Position numbers and translations under genes: made by a program. A DNA stretch of 64,000 nucleotides, taken from the NCBI GenBank assembly GCA_027579435.1, contig JANBPK010000808.1, positions 62,001-126,000 on the forward strand, read 5' to 3'. Under the pieces are notes generated by a model. That model was not told where the DNA came from. It saw only the letters and a list, made by a program, of their open reading frames with translations, and ran no database searches. The DNA is from Candolleomyces eurysporus. Lineage: Eukaryota > Basidiomycota > Agaricomycetes > Agaricales > Psathyrellaceae. Below are positions 22,606-32,859 of this stretch, one piece after another; the stretch's first letter is position 1, and each line of letters starts with the position of its first letter.

Positions 22606-25600
22606 ATGCGCTGGATAGGCTTTTCCGAACGCCTAGTGTTGGTGATCGCAGCGTGCCTTTGCACCTCAGCATTGGATTTGGACGTGGTTGCAGCCTCTGA
22701 CACTATCGAACACATCATAATTGGAAAAGTCGGACTTTTGCGACACAGAGAACCGGAGATGAATGTACCTTCTGGTGCTGTTGGCTCTCAGAGCAACGAA
22801 CCCTACTGGCTCGAAAGCATTCCCCACAGAGGCACTGCGGCTTACAATGAAGATAAATCCTACAAAGTCTTTCGCAACGTTAAGGCACGTTTGTAGCTCC
22901 TTCTATCTTGTACTAAACTGATTTCGCCCATCTCTCCACTCGCAGGACTTCGGGGCCAAAGGAGATGGTGTCACCGACGATACCGCAGCGATAAAGTGGG
23001 TTGGTAGACTTTGTCTGTTAGAGTTGTCGCCTCATAGGTTTCCCGATACGTGACAGCCTGGCGATCTCTAGCGGCAATCGATGTGGTGGGGGTACCTGCC
23101 CATCCTCGACGTGAGCTGACTCCTCTCGCTATCTGAAGACGATTTAGACTTAGATCAAATCGGCTTTTATAAAGAACTACTCCAGCGCTTGTTTACTTTC
23201 CCCGCGGGTGAGTGATTTACTTCCATCTTTCGTACTGATCCTGAGTCTCGCGGTAGCACCTATCTTGTTTCTTCGCCCATAATCGCGTACTATTACACCC
23301 AGCTTATTGGTGACGCGAAATCTCCCCCCACCCTCTTAGCGTCTTCCGGATTTGAAGGAATAGCTGTCATAGGTGCGGTGACTTTCGTTGCCCTCTTGAT
23401 TGAAGTCCTTGGGTCATCATCATTGACTATTCTGCCACTCCCTCAGATGCAGATCCTTACATCGTGGGTGGTGGTGGAAGGCAGTGGTATGGAAACACGA
23501 ACAATTTGTGAGTCGTGGAGCTTCTGTTACTTCACTCGCTCAAGAGCATTTTCTGAACTACACGCAACACATTTCTAGTTTCCGATCCGTCAGAAACTTT
23601 GTCATCGACCTCCGAAGGTGAGTTACAACTCAAGCGCACCGACACCGTCTGTTAATGTAGCCCTTGACCTAGGATACCAGCATATAAATCAGGGACGGGA
23701 CTGCACTGGCAAGTTGCACAAGCAACTTCGCTAATGAACATAGTAGTCCATATGTCAACGGCAGCCAATACGGCTCATCAAGGAATGTTCATCGAAAACG
23801 GCAGGTAGTTGGCTATTTCAATTCCTGATGAGTATTTTCTTTTCTCATTCGAACAAAGCGGTGGCTTCATGGGTGACCTAACCCTCAACGGCGGTAAGCT
23901 ACTCGCTAATTTATTCTACCCAAATATCTCAATCTCTCCGAACAGGAAAGTTCGGGATGTGGGTTGGTAATCAACAGTGAGCTACAAGTCTACAGCTGCA
24001 TTATACTCGACAAGCCCGCGACTAAAAGGAATATATTACAGATTTACAGTGAGAAACGTGGTCGTCAACAACGCCCAAACCGGCGTCTATATCCAATGGA
24101 ATTGGGGTAAGTGGGTTCCTACAAATCGGCAGAAGACATTCAACGACCGCGCCTTAGGCTGGACGTTCCAAGGAATCCAGATAAACAATTGCAAGGTGAG
24201 TGTCCGCCAATGATCACTGCCGAGACTTTCACCTTTGACCGCTCCATAGATAGGATTTGATCTATTCACCTCGAGTAGCACCCAGGTGAGCATGAGATTG
24301 ATGAATGACACGCTGATGCATCTGAACCGTGCTCGCAGGGTGTCGGTGCTGTTGCAATTATCGACGCCGATGTGAAAGACACCCCTACGTTTCTTCGAAT
24401 GGCGCAGTCGAGTGAAAGCGTCCCGCTTGCCGGGTCACTAGCGTTCGACAACATCCACTTGACAAATGTCCCTGTCGCAGTCTCAACAGCGGCTGGACAA
24501 ACGCTATTATATGGCGGAACCAAGCAAATCCAATCCTGGGTTCATGGAAACGTGTATGCAAGTGCTGATCCCGATGGGCAGTTTATCAAAGGCTCTATCC
24601 ATCCCACTCACAAGCCGGCATCTCTATTGACGCCTGATGGGAAGGTGTTTGGCAAGATGCACCCGCAATACGAAAACCTACGAGCTTCAGATATCATCAG
24701 CGTCAAAGCGTGCGGGGCGCTTGGAGACGGGAGAACTGACGATACAGTCGCCATCCAAAAGGCACTGAACGAGGCGAGTCTTTTTTNAAGTTTCAAAGTA
24801 TTGTGGCCAAGGCTTCTCTGCTGATCTCCCGGCGATGAGTGCAGTATGCTAGCAAGAAAGTCATCTTTTTTGACGCAGGGACGTATGTGGTGAGGAAAAC
24901 AGTTACCATTCCGGCTGGATCTCGAATTGTCGGGGAAGCTTGGTCTGTTATTGCGGGGGAGGGGCCAGCATTTCAAGATATGAGAAATCCTCGCGTCGTC
25001 GTTCGCGTCGGTAGCAAAGGCTCTCAAGGCTTGGTCGAGATCAGTGACATGCTTTTCACCACTATCGGCCCTGGTGAGTAGATTGAGTATCTGCGATTTG
25101 TATTCCATGTTAATGTATTGTTTCAGCGGGTGGTGCAATTGTGGTCGAATGGAACGTTAAGGAGCCCGCCGGCCAGCAAGGGGGTGCTGGCATGTGGGAT
25201 ACTCACATCAGGTGAGCCCAACTTCTTCAGCGTACCTTCATATCTACTGACAGACATCTGATGATCTGCAGGCTCGGAGGAGGTTGGGAACCGCTTAGTG
25301 AAAATTCTGAGGACACCGTGACTGACCTGACAATGACTAGCCGCTGGGACTAACCTTCAATACCCGCAATGCCCGCCTCGGCTTAGCGACTATTCAAAAT
25401 GCATGGCCGCATACTTGGCTCTTCACTTGACGGAACACTCAACTGCGTATCTGGAGGTAAAGTGACATCATTATCACCATCCTATTCAATTGTCGTTCTA
25501 ACGAGAGCAGGGATCATGGATTTGGCTCGCCGATCATGACTTGGACGGCAGCGGAGAGGCACAAATCAGCATTTATGCGGGGAGGGGAATACTCTCGGAA

Positions 25601-26293
25601 TCTAAGGGCCCTGTTTGGATGATCGGAACAGGTGCGTTATACTCGATACACCAAAAGATATGAGCGCTTATTGTGTTCCAGCCTGTAAGTATCTCTCTCT
25701 GCCGAAAAGACATCACAATCCCAACATTGGATCTCAGCAGAACATTTTGTATTGTATCAATATCGTTTGGCAAATGCCAAGGACCACTATATGGGATTGA
25801 TACAGACGGAGTCGGTACGTGATGCTCGAGTCGTGACATCGAGAAGTGAAGGTGACACCCTCGTCTACAGCCATATTTTCAGCCTTCTCCTCCAGCACCC
25901 AACCCCTTCGAGCTCAGCCAAGAGTTCAGAGATCCGGCCTTTCCGGCCGATGTGACGTCTTCATGGGGACTCTCAGTTGAGAACTCGAAGGACATCATCG
26001 TGTTCGGTGAGTGCTCACCTCTCGAAACAGGAACATTACTGATGTGAAAATCAGGAGCTGGATTGTATAGTTTCTTCAACAATTATACCCAGCACTGCAT
26101 TGCGGGACGAAACTGCCAAACGAAGATATTGGATGTCGACACCGAATCGACGATATCCGTCTTCAGTTTATCCACAGTCGCATCAACATTCCAAGTCAGC
26201 TTGGACGGAAATGGGATTGTCGATCAGGCAAGGAACTTGAATGGATTTGCATCGACTGTCACGCTATGGAGAGGTGGTTGTGAATCGGTTTGA
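22606..26293 (+). CDS. Secreted glucan 1,3-beta-glucosidase, GH55
   Basis: I traced 23 exons that sum to 803 codons including the stop. A signal peptide (LVLVIAACLCTSAL) opens the protein. The twin beta-helix architecture of GH55 shows as two pectate-lyase-like repeats: FRNVKDFGAKGDGVTDDTAAI near the start, and ISVKACGALGDGRTDDTVAI at about 24700. Other family blocks are GTGLHWQVAQATSLMNIVVH, FTVRNVVVNNAQTGVYIQWN, WIWLADHDLDGSGEAQISIY and GAGLYSFFNNY. It cleaves beta-1,3-glucan outside the cell, in wall turnover or lysis. Gene structure is extreme: exons as short as 3 nt (25682..25684) and 11 nt (25272..25282), and two GC-AG introns (22885..22945 and 24774..24844). Confidence 0.92.
22885..22945 (+). 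other. GC-AG intron 1 in GH55
   Basis: Donor ttaag|gcacgt and acceptor cgcag|gactt give the family-conserved NVKDFGAKGDG. An alternative GT donor 6 nt earlier (aac|gttaag) stays in frame but deletes Val-Lys. Confidence 0.65.
24774..24844 (+). other. GC-AG intron in GH55 second repeat
   Basis: Donor aacgag|gcgagt and acceptor gtgcag|tatgc join KALNE to YASKKVIFFDAG in frame. The intron contains the N at 24787 after a T run. Confidence 0.75.
25682..25684 (+). other. 3-nt micro-exon CCT in GH55
   Basis: Two ordinary introns, 25632..25681 (50 nt, donor gtgcgt) and 25685..25737 (53 nt, donor gtaagt), flank the exon CCT. With it the protein reads MIGTASEHFVLYQY, matching the usual GH55 block. One 109-nt intron would also stay in frame but would lose Ala-Ser and be about twice the usual length. 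Confidence 0.75.
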
Positions 26294-26489
26294 ACGAACG
26301 ATCGTTCCTGTAGGTTTCTGTAGTAGGCGTAGGATTTTTGTGGGTGTCAGTGCACGTGAATGTCAGAGGAGTCATCACAGAACGCGTCGCGTTGTTTGTC
26401 ATTATTGTCGCGTCTTCGTTTCTTCGTTGAGTGAGGTCACATAACGTGAAAGGCTCACCTTGCCTTCGTCGACACGCCTGGCAACCACG

Positions 26490-27517
26490 ATGCGTACATA
26501 CGGCTCTCGTTCTCGCACCATCGCCCCCGCCTCACCAAGCACCTCAGACCATGACCAGCCCGCTGAGCTCGCACCGGCAAGCAGCTCTCGGAAACGCCCG
26601 CTGGAGGAAACAGAGTCCAATACCAGGTCCACCAAGCGTACCAAGACGACGGCCCAAGCACGCCATAAATCCAAACCCGATAAGCTGAAGCAGAAGTCCC
26701 TCACACAGCTCCACTTCTGCGTCGATCAGTCGGTTCTCCGAAGATGCCCACTTTGCGACCTCTGTTATACGAAAGGCGCTGCAGACGATCTTGCGTTACA
26801 CAAGGCACATTGCAATCGTGTTCAGAAAGGGATGGAATGGAGTAAGGAAGAAGATAGAGAAGGTTACGGAACTACCATAACAGAGGTGAAGAGTAGGGTT
26901 AGATTGAGCAACGGGAGAATCGGAAGGATTGTTTGCTTCCCAGCGGACATTGGTGGCAAGATAGGATCGAAGGTGAGAACATACACACGGTACCCGTCAT
27001 TCCAGTACGCGATACTGATATCGTCCTGTAGCTATCGACATTACTCCAAACTGTGAACCTCTGTCTATCCTCGCCACCATTGTCCAAGCCTGCGCTGCAG
27101 GCATCCAAAGTATATCTCTTCCTCCTCCCGCAAGAGTCGTCGTCAAAACCTGAGCGGATTGTCGGGTGTGTGATTGCGCAGCGAATCGAGACCGCTATGG
27201 ATGTGATTCCTCCTTCAAGTGACGAGTTGCATGACGCTCAAGAACGTTCGAGGACGGGGATCGAAGTTGGGGGCGTCTTCTGCAATCCACAGCGGCTCCC
27301 TACTCCAATGGGGATTTCCAGATTGTTTGTCCCCTCAACCCAACGGAGACAAGGGATCGCCCGTTCCCTTCTGTCCGCAGCTGCAGAGACATTCATCCCA
27401 GGCTGTCATCTGGACCCGCTTCAAAGTCAAATTGCATTCTCCCAACCAACTGGCGATGGAAACAAGGTTATGCAGAGCTTTGGCGGCGGCCGTATACGGA
27501 TCTACGAAGAAGACTGA
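26490..27517 (+). CDS. ECO1: Cohesin N-acetyltransferase Eco1
   Basis: Exons 26490..26972 and 27032..27517 encode 322 residues. It begins MRTYGSRSRT, then a basic disordered stretch and a C2H2 zinc finger (CPLCDLCY ... LHKAHC). The C-terminal acetyltransferase domain carries the Eco1/ESCO blocks GISRLFVPSTQRRQGIARSL, AAAETFIPGCHLDP and QIAFSQPTGDGNKVMQSFGG. Eco1 acetylates the cohesin subunit Smc3 during S phase to establish sister-chromatid cohesion. The ATG at 26490 fits the family's short N-terminus. Confidence 0.93.
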
Positions 27518-27737
27518 TTTAATGTCGACATCTTTCCAGTAGTCTGAATCTGTAAAACCTGTCTGTACTCACCATAATATCACTGTTACGTATCCTCATT
27601 CAGATAAGGATTTTGGACTGCTCATATACCGTAGAAATGGCGGGGCGTGTTATAAGGACCAGAGCGGAGGCTAGAACGACACATAATCCTATGATTAGGA
27701 AAAAGTCACGAGCTGGAGACGGAGATGTTGTGAAATG

Positions 27738-28304
27738 TTAATGAACGCTTTGAGCCATGCAAACATTAAAGCACCCACAGACAGGAATTTGGACCATTCT
27801 TGGCTCCCCACTGCGCCGATGCAATCGCGGTGTTCTTCTGCTCTTTGTGGGGTAGGTTTCAACTATCACTGACCGGGGCCCCACGGAGCTATGGACCCGT
27901 TGTCTATGGCGCAGCGGAGTCTGAGGCGAGCGAGGAACGAAGCCAAGCTCGCCATGGTCATCGACGTCCGACCTGGTGCTAGTGGATTTGCCCGTGCCGG
28001 AAGTAGACACCCGTTTACTGCTGCTGGTCCGACTTCTTCTTTGGTCCGCAGACGGTAAATCGAGATCTTGTCTGTCATCGAATCCGACGGCTTCCTCAGG
28101 AGGAATGATAGAGTGCTTTGTGTCCGAAACGACCGTCGTGTTCAGTTCGGTGTAGGCGTCACGGTATGTTCCAGCATCTACGGGACGAGAGTCCGAAAAG
28201 AGAGGCGACTCGAGGTATGTCTCCTGTTCAAAGCTGGAGATACTGGAGGTGGGAGAATGTGGAGGCGACGAGGACGTCGAGCCCGCCTTGAACCTGTTCG
28301 ACAT
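27738..28304 (-). CDS. Ser-rich hypothetical, possible tail-anchored protein
   Basis: The open frame from the ATG at 28304 is Ser/Pro-rich (SNRFKAGSTSSSPPHSPTSS) with DAYTELNTTVVSDTK and a basic stretch (RRSRTSSSKRV). Read straight it ends at 27738. In another frame the 3' part, reached by a short intron or a frame correction around 27860-27890, encodes EEHRDCIGAVGSQEWSKFLS followed by VGALMFAWLKAFINI. That would make a convincing C-terminal membrane anchor ending near 27700. I cannot fix the junction. No family recognised. Confidence 0.4.
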   Translation of the reverse strand: MSNRFKAGSTSSSPPHSPTSSISSFEQETYLESPLFSDSRPVDAGTYRDAYTELNTTVVSDTKHSIIPPEEAVGFDDRQDLDLPSADQRRSRTSSSKRVSTSGTGKSTSTRSDVDDHGELGFVPRSPQTPLRHRQRVHSSVGPRSVIVETYPTKSRRTPRLHRRSGEPRMVQIPVCGCFNVCMAQSVH

Positions 28305-28617
28305 GGTGTTTGGGTGTGAAAACGGACTGTGGTCGGTTGGGAGAGTAGGTATGACCCGCGCTGCGTTCCGATTGGACTAACTGTTGAGGCTCGTGGTCGA
28401 CACGCAGTGGTAGTACAAGGCCAAAAGCAGAGCCCCTGAACCGGAACCGGACCCGGGTCGATCAACGTCATAGCCTTGCCTTTAATTGTCCTGGTTTTGG
28501 TGAACATACGCCACAGAATGTTCGTGGGTAACGTTAACTGTTATTACACTATACTACTAAGGTAGTACGCGGGACGCTGCAAACCAAGATAGATAAATAA
28601 TGCATAGATCTCTCATC

Positions 28618-31067
28618 TCATGAAGTACCGTGACACAGAACCTCGAGGAATGGCCTCAAGTCCTTTTCATCTATCTCAACAATATTTGTGTTGAATGATG
28701 TGTGTTGAATGGGGGTATTAGTCGCCTGACTCGCGTTTAGGAAATTCGTTGCGAAAGTGCTGCAAGGATTTAGCCAGGATAGAGCCAACGAAAAGAAGAA
28801 TCACTCACTTCCGTCGAACGTCACCAAATTCTGGGGACGCCATGATACCCGCGACAACATACGTCCCCCTAGTTTCATTTAAGCACGCGACGATGAAGGG
28901 CAATTCACGACGCTTTGTTCGTCCGGATGCCGCAATCGCCGGTGCACGGTCTCGAAAGGCGTCGATGAGCCACAACGCAAGCCGTGAAAGCATGCTAGGG
29001 TTTTGGAAAAGCACCAAGTCAGGCCCTTGAGTCAGAATAACGACTCGATGGTTGCGCATCGTCCGTATATCTTGCTTGTCGATAATTGAAGTGCCTTGCC
29101 GAATAATTGCTCTGTGAACCGACATCGCAAGTTGGATCGCCTTGCGCAGGCGTTCAATCCTAACAGACTAGTCAGTTAAAGTCGCCAGACTAAGGGATGA
29201 CAACTGTACGCACTCGAGAAGCGAATCGTATGCAGACCAGAAATTCTTCTTCCACCATTCCAGTTCAGACGACTCTTCAGTAGGGTCATCAGCTCCGTTC
29301 GCTTGACCTTTGGTTGCCGCATTGACTTTTACTAGGGCTGGATCCTTCTCGTAACCATCAGCTTCCCAGAGCTTTCCTCCTCCGAACCATTCACCACCGT
29401 GGCGGTGACCCTCCAGTTCGACTTCCAGACGAGCTCCACCAGCAAAATCCAACAAGGAGTTGATGCTTTCGACAGCATCAGCCGCAGAAAGAGGTTGAGA
29501 GTGATACCCATAACACCGCATGAACGATGGGTAAGAGAGCTCGACGAGACCATATTCTGGCGCGACGTCGTCGAGTTTCTTGACCAATGCTTTTTTCAGA
29601 TCCCTGTCCATATGCGAGTAGGGTTGCTGTGTTTGTGGTATGGAAAACCTGGAACGTGTTCAGAACTCCTGGGACTACATGTCATGGTTGTCACACTCAC
29701 CCCATCTTAGCTAGCAAGCCTGTCAGTCGCTTACGACCCTTCTCTTTCCATATACCGAGTTTGCTGGCCACATAACTCGAGTGATACATGGCATCGTAGA
29801 GATTCCAATGTCGGAAAAACATGAAACGAAGTTCCTCTGTGGGCCGAACGCTGAGATCGTCGGCATTGACAGAGTTGAGGGAATGGGACTCTTCCGAGTT
29901 GAAGGTCATTGGATTTAAGCGCGACACCTCGTCATGATAGATTGTGTGTTGCTGCTCATACTTGTCCCGCGATATTCGAGCAGTTATGTATTGGTACGTC
30001 AGTCCGAGGATGGCGAGCCTACAAGAATTCATTAGTTAGGCTCGGTGTATCGGGGAGTGGTGATTCACCATAGCATGTCATTGTCGACCCGTTCGAGAAC
30101 TGTGGCAAGGATGTATATTGTACTTGCTGCACTTTGTCCGTACGATGTTCCGGCGTAGTAGTACTTGTTGAGTCTTTGCTTGTACTCCTCAACTTCATCT
30201 CTCGTAACATTGAATACCTGGTGATCGGATAAGCTGACGACAACGGTCGTATATATCGCACAGAACATACTGGTTTTTCAAGTTTCCGCCGTTTCCGAGC
30301 TTTACTATTCCCGTCTGTAGATCTGCGTTTCCCAGAGGGTCTGCTGCCGTTCTCCGCGTCTTCGTCGTCGTCATTATCCTCGGAGTTATCATCATCTTCC
30401 TCCTCTAAGCCGTCCTCATCGTCGTCGAAGTCATCCTCCGAGTCCTCGTCGTCTGAGTCCGGCAGAGGTTCAAACTAAATAAAGTGTTAGGCTTGCCACA
30501 GAGCATACGCATGCGTGCATACCTCCAGGGTCTCCCAAGCTTTCCTGAGCTCCGTGAGCTTCTCTGCATCGCCGTCGTCCCATAGAATCACCCGCTCCCC
30601 GTTCTCGCCTGGATAGAACATATTGGCCATACTCCGGGGCCGTGATGAATCGATAACATGGATTGAGACACCGAGGTCAAATTCTCCGAACCACGCAGGA
30701 GTAGGCAGGTCGATGAAGTTTCCCATATTGATTAGAATTAATGCGTGCAACTGGCGTGTATTCCTCAATTGGCCGTAGGGAGTCTGACGTAGTGGAAACT
30801 CACCTCTGCATACGTGGCTAGTTCCTCCTTCACATCCTGAAGCTCTTGGACGCTGGAGACGGGTATAATTCGGTAGAGGACGTCGTCTTGCTTGAACAGC
30901 GAAGCCAGCATCCGTGCTGCACACAAAGAGTCGACATCTGGCGCGACGAGGAGGATGACGGAGGATGCTGAGGTCTGGGGCGAGCGTCTATAGGCTGAGA
31001 GGATATCGGCGTAGGCGTCTGTGTAGGTTTTCCTGCCTTGAGCTAGCTGCGGTGGGGGGATGAACAT
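28618..31067 (-). CDS. CDC45: DNA replication initiation factor Cdc45
   Basis: Starts MFIPPPQLAQGRKTYTDAYA. The DHH-like N-terminal domain reads ILLVAPDVDSLCAARMLASL, LILINMGNFIDLP and IHVIDSSRPRSM, all diagnostic for Cdc45/RecJ-fold proteins. A very acidic linker with a basic KR cluster at about 30280-30475 follows, then TYQYITARISRDKYEQQHTI and PMTFNSEESHSLN. The last exon, after an intron whose donor follows GDVRR, ends DEKDLRPFLEVLCHGTS with the stop at 28618. Cdc45 is part of the CMG helicase that unwinds origins and travels with the fork. Confidence 0.93.
30280..30475 (-). repeat. CDC45: Acidic low-complexity linker in CDC45
   Basis: A run of mainly Asp/Glu codons followed by a Lys/Arg cluster between the DHH-like and middle domains. 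Cdc45 orthologues carry an acidic loop at this place; the basic cluster is a likely nuclear localisation signal. Confidence 0.75.
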
Positions 31068-31204
31068 GGCAATGCGGCACAACGAGGGAACGAGCGCGCG
31101 TTGACCGCGTCGCGTACCGCGTAAACATTGATTGCACGTGATCTATTAATCTACTCTAAACAGTGCCTGTATACGAGGGTTGTAACGAGGTAACCGAACG
31201 CATA

Positions 31205-32744
31205 CTAGTCCCAGCCTCCGAAGTGTAAAAAGCCACCACTACCCACAGCAAAGATACAATTTGAGTTATGATATACGTTTCGCCGAAATGAATTACTTAC
31301 GATCCAGCACGCGAATGGCGGGAGAAGTAATCGAAATCAATGTTCACTACGCTGGACATTAGCAGGTAGAATGGCCCGAGATGTAACACTGGTTCCTACC
31401 AGCCAGAGCAAGAAGAAGCTGGGGGAAAGTTTTAGCGGCAGTTAGTTCACGTGGACAAATCCCTTACCGCTCGTTTGTCCAGGTCCAGTGTCTCCGCTAG
31501 GACGGTCGACTGCGGATGAGGTTCGATTTGGCTTTCATTACTCGTGGGGTTGAAGAAGACGTGGTAGCGTCCTGTATGATGTTTAGTTTATAAGACCCAG
31601 AAACAAGGTCCTTAGCTACCAGTGTCCGTGAATATCTAGAGAAGGCAGCAGATTAGCGGGCGGAAATGAATCACGGGAAAGATGTGGCCAACTTCTCTGC
31701 CGAATCCTCTGAAGGCACGATCTATCAGTGCAATCTCGCGTCCATGGGCGTCGTATATGGGAAACCGCCAAGCCAGAAATCCAGAGTCTACTTTGGCCAA
31801 TTGATGAAACGTCGTCGCGGGAGGCTCAGGCTGTGGATCGGATGCCAGTGATAACACCCTCCGCGACTCCTCTCTGCAATCCAGAACTCAATCGATTAGC
31901 CATACGGATGAAACGGGAGCTTACCGTAGGAAGAGATCATAGCGTCTTCTCCAGGGATGCCAAATTTGCTGTACTTCGGCAAACGTGTCCAATACAGGTT
32001 CCCCTTCTGGAGAATATGAGCCATAATCCTGTAATCTCTGAACATACATTCTTGAGTTTATCCAAGCGAATGGTCTCCGTATCTGAAAGGAAGCTGAGCC
32101 AGTTTGAAGTGCACAGTCATTTGAATACGCACCCACAGCAAGGGCGTGCCTTGTGGGTCCATGATAATCGCTCTGAATGGTCTATGGGTCGCAAACGCTT
32201 GCCGCGATAAAAGCGAGAGGAAACCTTTGGGTTCTTCAAGGATGTATCCAAGGGTTTCACCAGCTTCGTTTTCTGTATGATTGACATTGGTAATGGTCTT
32301 CAAATCGTAAGAGAGACGAAGACCTACGGATCGCATATTTGTTTGCTTGCTCAAATCCAATGAAGATATTCAACATTTCCAACTGTCTGGCGATTTTTTG
32401 AGCGCAGGCAATGGAACGCCGTTTTGAAGGCCGAACCTTTCGATGACCAGGGTGTCGTTGTGCAGCAAAAGATGAATTAGCGCCTGCTCAGGGTTGCTTG
32501 AAGGCGGGCGTTGGGCCGCTTGCCATATCTTAGAGTCCTGCAAGGAAGGCTCTGCTTCGGTCCAGCCAGAAGTAGTGTTTGGTTGGTGACGCTCTGATGT
32601 TGGCTTGGAAAGTCGCTCTCTAACTCTACCGGTCCCAGCCCGCTTGGTTGGAAACCTGGAAATGGCATAGGACCGTGCTGCCAGATAATTGACATTGCTG
32701 GGGGACCTAAGTCGAGCGCTGACGGTAGACCGGAGGAGGTTCAT
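31205..32744 (-). CDS. AIM25: Mitochondrial phospholipid scramblase-family protein
   Basis: The N-terminus MNLLRSTVSARLRSPSNV is an Arg-rich, acid-free presequence. The scramblase domain shows LVIERFGLQNGVPLP, YILEEPKGFLSLLSRQAFAT, HRPFRAIIMDPQGTPLLWVR, GEPVLDTFAEVQQIWHPWRR and VVNIDFDYFSRHSRAG, ending GGFLHFGGWD. This matches the yeast Aim25 / PLSCR group. Scramblase-family proteins are linked to bidirectional lipid movement; the activity of the fungal mitochondrial members is less certain. Several introns of about 50 nt. Divergent from IFM1 with 115 bp between ATGs. Confidence 0.9.
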
Positions 32745-32859
32745 GGCAAGGCTTTTTTTGGAACGGCACGTGTGTCCCTGATCACTCCGGGACAGCACTC
32801 AAAGCAATTTACCCACCCGTCATTCATCTCCGTTCGCTGCTGACGCTGGTGACGGCGCA
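32745..32859. promoter_or_regulatory. Bidirectional promoter AIM25/IFM1
   Basis: Only 115 bp separate the start codons of two genes for mitochondrial proteins transcribed apart. It must carry both promoters and both leaders. No TATA box. Confidence 0.6.

Noticed and set aside
26460..26489. ECO1 start upstream of 26490
   Set aside because: The upstream in-frame codon at 26460 is TTG, not ATG; MRTYG at 26490 fits the family.
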